Source: UBA2137 sp050251555 (GTDB taxonomy: Bacteria; Pseudomonadota; Alphaproteobacteria; Micavibrionales; Micavibrionaceae). Taken from it: a stretch of 10,244 nt of DNA. The notes beneath the pieces are model-generated. The model was not told the DNA's origin and did no database searches. It saw nothing but the letters and a program-made list of their open reading frames with translations. How positions within the stretch are numbered: position 1 is the first letter of the stretch; every line of letters starts with the position of its first letter. Of this stretch, positions 5,777 to 10,244 are shown piece after piece. The position numbers were made by a program, and so were the translations under genes. The DNA is taken from the NCBI GenBank assembly GCA_050251555.1, contig JBFWMN010000061.1, positions 1-10,244 of the forward strand, given 5' to 3'.

Positions 5777-6262
5777 TCAGCCCGATATTTTGGATTGAAT
5801 GTGCTCAAATATATTTTGGGCAAGCTCTTTGCAGATGTCGTCGTTTCTATTGTGAAAGTGAATTTCGTGTTGCGACTGAGGCCACTTGCCGGATTTTGAC
5901 CGATATAGAAAGACAATCTCGGCTTCAACAGTTTCAAGAATGTGGGAGATTTTTTCATCTCCGCAGCCATCCAAAGTCCATATTGATAAAGTGAGTTTGC
6001 TCTCACCCTTCCACTTATACCCGTGATAGCCATGGGCGCCTTTGGCTTTTAATCCGCTAAGAAGCCGCACCGACACTCTTTGTGTGGTTATGCCGACATA
6101 GTGCAGGCAGTGCTGATCATAAAAAACATATAGTTTTGGGATATTGGGGGTGCTTGCTGGCGCTGAAAATTTTTGTTGGGATCCGTCTTGCCCTAAAAGC
6201 TGATAGGACATGTTTTGTAAGAGTACGGTATATGTCTGAGGGGAAGTGAGTGTTATTGTCAT
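5777..6262 (-). CDS. GIY-YIG superfamily nuclease-like protein
   Basis: 161 aa. The core at about 43-138 fits a GIY-YIG fold: KLYVFYD (43-49) as the first strand, HYVGITTQ (54-61) as the 'YIG' strand, then R62/R66 for the catalytic Arg, a helix with E114 (ETVEAEIVFLYR) as the candidate metal-binding Glu, and a late Asn (N138 in HEIHFHN). The first motif is YVF rather than GIY, as in divergent members. Residues 1-40 have no recognised motif. Family members nick or cut DNA in repair, homing and restriction. The gene has no clear ribosome binding site. It lies 134 bases downstream of the ABC-3C operon on the same strand with no convincing terminator between, so it may be an accessory gene of the same island. 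Composition looks more AT-rich than the operon, suggesting a separate origin. Family call moderate, activity inferred. Confidence 0.65.
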   Translation of the reverse strand: MTITLTSPQTYTVLLQNMSYQLLGQDGSQQKFSAPASTPNIPKLYVFYDQHCLHYVGITTQRVSVRLLSGLKAKGAHGYHGYKWKGESKLTLSIWTLDGCGDEKISHILETVEAEIVFLYRSKSGKWPQSQHEIHFHNRNDDICKELAQNIFEHIQSKISG

Positions 6263-6387
6263 GATATTAAAGCTAAGGCGGGCTTTGTTTTGATGGCGGA
6301 CCTCAGGGGAGAAAGTTCGAACCGCCTCTTAGAGGTTTTGGAGGGGTGGAGCAGCGTTCTTCAGGGATCGGTTTGCCACAAAGCCAA

Positions 6388-6399
6388 TAACGCGCGTTA
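6388..6399. other. 12-bp perfect palindrome over the ATPase stop codon
   Basis: TAACGCGCGTTA; its right three bases are the stop codon (TAA on the minus strand) of the ATPase. The 134-base gap 6263-6396 between the ATPase and GIY-YIG genes holds no other clear element: no T-run terminator and no gene. Confidence 0.5.
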
Positions 6400-8262
6400 G
6401 GATGTTAACTTGCTTGGCGCTTCGGGGATGAAGCCGATTCGATCGCCCGGTCCGGCCTCGTTTCCGGCAAACCACTCGTAGTGGACGCCAGCGGCCACAC
6501 TGATAGGTGGCTCTTTGTTCTCGACGATGATGACCTGGACGTCATTGGGAATCTTAGTGAGCGACTCCCAGAAGGCTTCCTCGACACCTGAGCTTACTGT
6601 GCTGTCAGAGCCCTTCACATCCTTAGCACCGCGCCGCTTGTAGCTGGTCAATGGCGAGTCGATGACCACGATGCCCGGATGGGGCAGATTATTCTTCTGA
6701 CAGTAGCGAACCAACGCGATCACGAATGCTGAATACAAGACGGCGCGAAAGCCCTTTCCATGTGACTGTCGAGTTTGCCCATCGACTTTGATGTCGAAGC
6801 TCTTCTCGTCAAATTCGACGCGGCCTTCGCCTTCCCATTTCCATTCTGTGAGAACTGCTTCGACTTCCTTGCAGAATGCAAGCAAGGAGGCTCCGGGCAG
6901 ACTTTCCCACTTTTTCTTGGCCTTGCCCTTACCAGTGTTGCTCTGTTCAATTTCAGCTTTACGCGCCCGCAAAGCCTCGACCTGTTCGCTCGTGTTGCGG
7001 GCAGATTCCAACTCCAGTCGCCGCGCATTTAGGCGACGAAGCTGTGCGGTGCTGTTCGCGGCAGCAGGTTGCAGAATGTTGGCCAGTCTGCGTTCGGCAT
7101 TCTGATACTCGGCTAGTGCATTTGTCCTCTCCAAGTCGCGCGCCTCGCGCCGCTGTTCCAAGGTGGCAATGGCGTCTTCAAGGTCAGCACGCTGAGCAAG
7201 TATTTTCGCGGCTTCCGCTCTGGCTGCCGTATAAACATCTGCGCTGGCCTGCGCAGCCTTATGGGCATGCTCGTCGTCCATATTCTGACCGCAGAGCGGA
7301 CAGGTGACGGCTTGCAAGCCATCAAAATAATGTGCCCCTTCTGCGACGAAGTCCAAACGGTTCAGGTCGGACGCATAATGCTCGCTGAGAAGCTGGTATC
7401 GCGTTAGCAACTGATCAATCGCCAAGATTTGGGTTTCAGCTTTAGTTCTTACGTCACTCGCGATGTCGCGCTCATTTAGCAGGGTAGTGCGTCGCGTTTC
7501 TATCTCGGCAAGCTCATCTGAAACCCTATCGATTGCTTCATCAATTTTCTCAATGGAATCCTCGGTCTGATCGGTCGGCATGGCTTCGAGCTGTCGCTCT
7601 AACGGTGCCAACAGGTCGTCGATCAGGGCGACTTGGGCATTCAACCGGGCCGTGACGATCGCTTTTTTTTCACTGGCAACGACACTGGAGTCGTCCTTGC
7701 CAGAAAGCATGTAGGCGAACATACGCTTTCGTGCGGTCTCATCAAATCCTCCCCGCCCAAGAACGGGTGACTGCTCTTCGATCACGGAGACTTCGTCGAC
7801 GATTATTGTCGGCATGAATGTGCGGATGGTGAGGCGTTGCACCTTCCCATCGTTATCTCTGCGGAGCATGGCTTCTTTGATGCCTGCAAAAGGAAACAGA
7901 ACCGATGTTACGTCATCAGCCTTGCTTGTCCCGTGGCGTCGGTATGCGATTGGCTTGCCATCTCCGACGATCGCGTCGATTTTGGAGCGATGCGCCGTTA
8001 GATCACCTCCTGAAAGGCTACGAACCAAGGTGAGGTAGTCGCCCGCCGTGTTCTGAAACTCGACTTTCAGTTCGTCATAAGGTTCGTCTTTCGGGATACG
8101 CTTTTTCAGCTCCTCGGCTCCGAAAATGTAGTCAAGGCAATGAAGTAGATAGCTTTTGCCCGTGTCCGATTCACCGGCAATGACATTCGGGCCAGGGTCG
8201 AATTTGACCGAGGCATCTTCAACATTTGAACCGGAGAGGCGTATTTCTCTGATCTGGAGCAT
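6397..8262 (-). CDS. ABC-3C system ABC ATPase (Rad50/SMC-like, with zinc-hook CxxC)
   Basis: 621 aa, third gene of the operon. The N-terminal half-ATPase (1-190) has Walker A GESDTGKS (30-37). A long coiled coil (about 195-450, Glu/Arg/Ala-rich heptads) is broken near its middle by CPLCGQ (C321, C324), a Rad50-type zinc hook. The C-terminal half carries a signature-like SHGKGFRA (500-507), Walker B IVVIDSPL (531-538, D535) and VIIVENKEPP (577-586). Walker B is followed by Ser rather than Glu, as in the DSPL-type ATPases of conflict systems. By family knowledge these ATPases dimerise on ATP and sense or act on nucleic acid while controlling an associated effector. The start at 8262 overlaps the stop of the middle component (TAATG), with AAGGAG at 8279-8274. 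Length and layout support a complete gene. Confidence 0.88.
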   Translation of the reverse strand: MLQIREIRLSGSNVEDASVKFDPGPNVIAGESDTGKSYLLHCLDYIFGAEELKKRIPKDEPYDELKVEFQNTAGDYLTLVRSLSGGDLTAHRSKIDAIVGDGKPIAYRRHGTSKADDVTSVLFPFAGIKEAMLRRDNDGKVQRLTIRTFMPTIIVDEVSVIEEQSPVLGRGGFDETARKRMFAYMLSGKDDSSVVASEKKAIVTARLNAQVALIDDLLAPLERQLEAMPTDQTEDSIEKIDEAIDRVSDELAEIETRRTTLLNERDIASDVRTKAETQILAIDQLLTRYQLLSEHYASDLNRLDFVAEGAHYFDGLQAVTCPLCGQNMDDEHAHKAAQASADVYTAARAEAAKILAQRADLEDAIATLEQRREARDLERTNALAEYQNAERRLANILQPAAANSTAQLRRLNARRLELESARNTSEQVEALRARKAEIEQSNTGKGKAKKKWESLPGASLLAFCKEVEAVLTEWKWEGEGRVEFDEKSFDIKVDGQTRQSHGKGFRAVLYSAFVIALVRYCQKNNLPHPGIVVIDSPLTSYKRRGAKDVKGSDSTVSSGVEEAFWESLTKIPNDVQVIIVENKEPPISVAAGVHYEWFAGNEAGPGDRIGFIPEAPSKLTS

Positions 8263-8762
8263 TATAGTTCCAGCTCCTTGATCGCCGTCAGACGATCAAA
8301 TTCCGCGCCCCAGCGGCCGACGTTCTCTGTCATATAACTTTCGAGCATCTCGTCAGTGTATGTCGCAAAGCGCGAAACAACCCAGGCCGCTCGCACGCGC
8401 AGCGAGGACGCGTAGGTGGATACAAGCAATTTTAGGAATGCGCCCGTGAGTGCAGTGGCCCGATAGGAAATGCCGGTGGGTTCGAATTTCTTCTCCAAAA
8501 GCTCCTTCGCGAACATGGCATCGAGACCCGCAAGCACGAGTTCGCGCTTCACAAGAAGCTCACCTCCTCTAAACGGCACAGCTGGGTGAAGGCTCACCGG
8601 ACCGTCTTCTACATCACCAGAATGGACGAGAAGATAGTCGTACGATACCAGACGCTGGAGATCGAAGGCTTTCCCCTTTGCTTCATCAAGCGCGAAGAGG
8701 AGCCGTAACCCCGACTCTATCGGTGTGTTGAAGGGGCGCAACTGCTGATCTGGGAGGCTCAT
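8262..8762 (-). CDS. ABC-3C system middle component (MC2-like)
   Basis: 166 aa. The start at 8762 makes an ATGA overlap with the nuclease stop; an in-frame ATG at 8807 would overlap the upstream gene by 49 bases and is less likely. The sequence begins RPFNTPIESGLRLLFAL and continues DLQRLVSYDYLLVHSGD (34-50), SLHPAVPFRGGELLVKREL (57-75), FEPTGISYRAT (93-103), then a helical C-terminus. This fits, from memory, the MC2 type of middle component: a small winged-helix-like adaptor between ATPase and effector. Its position between the two larger genes is the defining arrangement of ABC-3C operons. The family number is from recollection and needs a profile search; the role as coupling subunit is inferred from family and position. 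Confidence 0.8.
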   Translation of the reverse strand: MSLPDQQLRPFNTPIESGLRLLFALDEAKGKAFDLQRLVSYDYLLVHSGDVEDGPVSLHPAVPFRGGELLVKRELVLAGLDAMFAKELLEKKFEPTGISYRATALTGAFLKLLVSTYASSLRVRAAWVVSRFATYTDEMLESYMTENVGRWGAEFDRLTAIKELEL

Positions 8763-9886
8763 TTGTTGCACCACCGGACTCGCCCTTCGTTCGCCATTTG
8801 ATGGCACATACCTTCTCGGTCGTTCGGTAAGACGTGAGGCTCGAGTGCGTGTTTGCTAAGTTGTATGCTCTGAGAAGCCTTAACGGTTTGGATCAGCCGT
8901 GGATAGCCGTCAGGCTCGCTTGTGTGCCAGTGAAACAGACCATCATGGAACTCCTTCAAGAGGGTGTCAAAGAACGCAATGTCAGCCATCTGATCCCGTG
9001 CCAGTTCTTTGAGGCCTTCGGCATGATAAAAGGTTAGGCGCGACCGATCGAACAATCGGCGATGCTTTTCCGAATGCAGGAAATCTGTCAAGTTCGTCAC
9101 CGTGTAGCCGATGTCAGCTGAAATCACTTCCATGAGCTGCATGACATATTCGTTTTCGCCTGGCGCTACCTCGGATGGCGGCTCGGGCGGCTTAGGGCGC
9201 TCAATCAACGGTGCACCGAAAACAGTCAGGTGATATTTCGTTTGGGCGTGCTCTCTTATAAGTGTCAGCGGCTGCTTCGCACGGAAAGCCGTAAAAGGAA
9301 CACTCTCGATGTAGGCCTTGAATTCGTCCGTCAACTCAACGGGTTCTTTGCAGATCTTGGTTCGGCAATACCCATCCCAGTTATCGATGACGAACTCTCG
9401 GAGTTTTTCGGGCTCATCCAGCAGGTCTTGGAATGATGAGGTAACGCCTTTGTGAGTGACAAAGTGATACTCATATGGAAAGGTGTAATCGCCACGGTAA
9501 CTGTAGAACAGGACTTTGCCGATTTCTGCTGCCGCTGTGCCGCCTCCAAGCGCTGAGCCGTAGTGTTTGCATTGATAGAGTGTCCATTTGCGGACTGGGA
9601 CGGTGTTTGGATCATGCCAGGCGATTACATCGCGGCCTTTATCGCCCGCGCCACCGCGCTGTTGAACCTCGACAATTTCTGGCCTTTTCACGGCTAAATA
9701 ATCGGTTGCCCATTCTAGGGTGAAGCGTTCAAACTCCTTTGCGCTGAAATTTGCGAGACGATCAAGTTCCGATATTGGCAATCCGACCCCCAGACCGAGC
9801 AAGCGAGCGTTCGCGCCCGGCCAAGGCGTGGGCGGTTTCAACTTCTCTATTTGGCTCGGTGTTTGGTCGTTTTCGCTTTTCGTCAC
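8759..9886 (-). CDS. ABC-3C system effector: PD-(D/E)xK (Mrr-like) nuclease with ABC-3C C-terminal domain
   Basis: 375 aa from GTG at 9886 (MTKSENDQTP), preceded by GGGGG 4 nt upstream; a GTG at 9925 would add 13 residues (LLKYALYLAGGYV) of doubtful worth. Residues about 48-145 are a restriction-endonuclease-like domain: FERFTLEWATDYL (E58), GGAGDKGRDVIAW with D86, and LYQCKHY with Q105-x-K107, giving the D...QxK core of Mrr-like enzymes. A linker with PKPPEPP (231-237) leads to the C-terminal domain (about 245-375), which has RSRLTFYHAEGL (281-292), and near the end DREGMCHQMANEGRVRW (356-372), a motif typical of ABC-3C effectors. Proposed role: DNA cleavage once released or activated by the ATPase and middle component. 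A TATATT at 9906-9901 (minus) could be the -10 of the operon; no good -35 is seen. Confidence 0.85.
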   Translation of the reverse strand: MTKSENDQTPSQIEKLKPPTPWPGANARLLGLGVGLPISELDRLANFSAKEFERFTLEWATDYLAVKRPEIVEVQQRGGAGDKGRDVIAWHDPNTVPVRKWTLYQCKHYGSALGGGTAAAEIGKVLFYSYRGDYTFPYEYHFVTHKGVTSSFQDLLDEPEKLREFVIDNWDGYCRTKICKEPVELTDEFKAYIESVPFTAFRAKQPLTLIREHAQTKYHLTVFGAPLIERPKPPEPPSEVAPGENEYVMQLMEVISADIGYTVTNLTDFLHSEKHRRLFDRSRLTFYHAEGLKELARDQMADIAFFDTLLKEFHDGLFHWHTSEPDGYPRLIQTVKASQSIQLSKHALEPHVLPNDREGMCHQMANEGRVRWCNK

Positions 9887-10019
9887 GTAGCCCCCGGCTA
9901 AATATAATGCATATTTCAGTAGCACTTAGCCAGAGATTTGATTCTCTACGGTTTGCCTTGATCTAAAACCATATAACGAAGTGAGAGTTTAATTATGTGT
10001 GCCGGGTCGGATTTGGGAG

Positions 10020-10033
10020 GGTGTGAACACACC
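10020..10033. repeat. 14-bp inverted repeat GGTGTG-AA-CACACC
   Basis: Two perfect 6-bp arms around AA. The very short spacer argues for a dimeric protein-binding site rather than an RNA hairpin. Confidence 0.5.
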
Positions 10034-10052
10034 ATGGCATGGGGGATGCAAC

Positions 10053-10072
10053 GGGGGCGCGCAGCTGCCCCC
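10053..10072. repeat. GC-rich inverted repeat GGGGGC/GCCCCC
   Basis: Perfect 6-bp GC arms around an 8-nt loop; the loop plus right arm contains GCAGCTGC, itself a palindrome. No T-run follows on the plus strand, so it is not a standard terminator. Confidence 0.5.
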
Positions 10073-10076
10073 TTGC

Positions 10077-10109
10077 CAAGATGAGTTTGTATTACAAACG
10101 CACATCTTG
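10077..10109. repeat. 33-bp imperfect inverted repeat (13-bp arms)
   Basis: CAAGATG-a-GTTTGT / ACAAAC-gca-CATCTTG around ATT. All 13 arm pairs match, with a small asymmetric internal bulge (1 versus 3 nt). A bulged hairpin like this could be an RNA structure, a relaxase or recombinase site, or an operator pair. Confidence 0.6.
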
Positions 10110-10244
10110 CGGAACGTGCTAACGTTCAAATTGCGCTGTTTACAGCCCTTTGCTGCGGGGCGCTTCCCATATCCGCATCCGATATGCTAGATGTGGAACA
10201 TATCTTGAACATGACACTGACTTGTTGACCTCGCTATCGAGGGC

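Larger units (their letters stand above)
9887..10244. other. 358-base non-coding stretch rich in small inverted repeats
   Basis: No convincing gene. It would hold the promoter of the ABC-3C operon (left end, minus strand). Short inverted repeats follow one another: AGAGA/TCTCT (9932-9947), GGTGTG-AA-CACACC (10020-10033), GGGGGC/GCCCCC (10053-10072), a long imperfect one (10077-10109), GAACG/CGTTC (10112-10127), GCTGT-TT-ACAGC (10135-10146), CATATC/GATATG (10168-10186) and CCTCG/CGAGG (10229-10242). Two short frames (29 aa at 9995-10084, 63 aa at 9999-10190) look fortuitous. Nothing identifies it as a known RNA, origin or attachment site. Confidence 0.5.

Noticed and set aside
5780..5821. GCCC/ATATTT ... 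AAATAT/GGGC considered as a terminator between the convergent CDF and GIY-YIG genes
   Set aside because: The arms pair only with unequal gaps, the loop is long, there is no T-run, and it lies within the GIY-YIG coding sequence.
6315..6322. GTTCGAAC resembling a tRNA T-loop in the gap downstream of the ATPase gene
   Set aside because: On neither strand do the flanking five bases pair as a T stem, and no acceptor, anticodon or D arm can be built. Only an 8-bp palindrome remains.
9971..9983. ATAACGAAGT, resembling part of a loxP-type recombinase arm
   Set aside because: Only a partial one-arm match with an extra base; no second inverted arm or spacer.
10112..10146. Possible integron attC-like site (CTAAC ... 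inverted repeats)
   Set aside because: The conserved RYYYAAC and GTTRRRY core boxes are not both present, and no cassette structure or integrase is visible.
9995..10190. Small plus-strand frames (29 aa from ATG 9995; 63 aa from GTG 9999)
   Set aside because: They run through several hairpins, are rich in Gly, Pro and Cys without pattern, overlap each other, and lack a convincing ribosome binding site.

Overview
The window looks like a chromosomal segment of a Gram-negative alphaproteobacterium. The evidence is two perfect TTAA-N7-TTAA boxes (the CtrA binding consensus) in intergenic regions, a GANTC (CcrM-type) site across a promoter -35 element, and several exported proteins including a lipobox lipoprotein and a YkuD-type enzyme. 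The genus cannot be fixed from the sequence. A free-living or predatory lineage such as Micavibrio-like bacteria is only a guess.

Layout. (1) 3-698: the 3' part of a subtilisin/kexin-like protease with a C-terminal P/Homo B domain, cut by the window edge and closed by a bidirectional terminator (711-741). (2) 762-2192, minus: an unrecognised 476-aa protein with an Ala/Gly-rich hydrophobic block, Ala/Pro and Thr/Ser linkers and one Sel1/TPR-like helical unit. (3) 2193-2447: an AT-rich divergent regulatory region with a palindromic CtrA box, a 10-bp palindrome and a strong promoter. (4) 2448-4727, plus: three exported proteins, each apparently its own transcription unit: a Gly-rich six-cysteine secreted protein, an L,D-transpeptidase-like (YkuD) enzyme with an altered catalytic motif, and a small lipoprotein whose promoter overlaps a second CtrA box. 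(5) 4819-5742, plus: a His-rich CDF-family zinc/divalent metal exporter whose start lies just past a strong terminator.

From about 5743 rightwards the content changes from envelope/housekeeping genes to a probable accessory (defence) segment, all on the minus strand. It holds a GIY-YIG superfamily nuclease (5777-6262) and, upstream of it, a tightly coupled three-gene operon (9886 to 6397). In transcription order this encodes a PD-(D/E)xK nuclease effector with a long C-terminal domain, a small middle component, and a Rad50/SMC-like ABC ATPase with a zinc-hook CxxC. The three genes overlap by ATGA and TAATG junctions. This matches the ABC three-component (ABC-3C) conflict systems predicted from comparative genomics, here with an Mrr-like nuclease effector. 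In that model the ATPase and middle component act as sensor and switch, and the nuclease is the toxic output against phage or other invading DNA.

The right end (9887-10244) has no convincing gene but is dense in small inverted repeats and may hold a regulatory or mobile-element site. No rRNA, tRNA, CRISPR array, transposase or integrase was seen.
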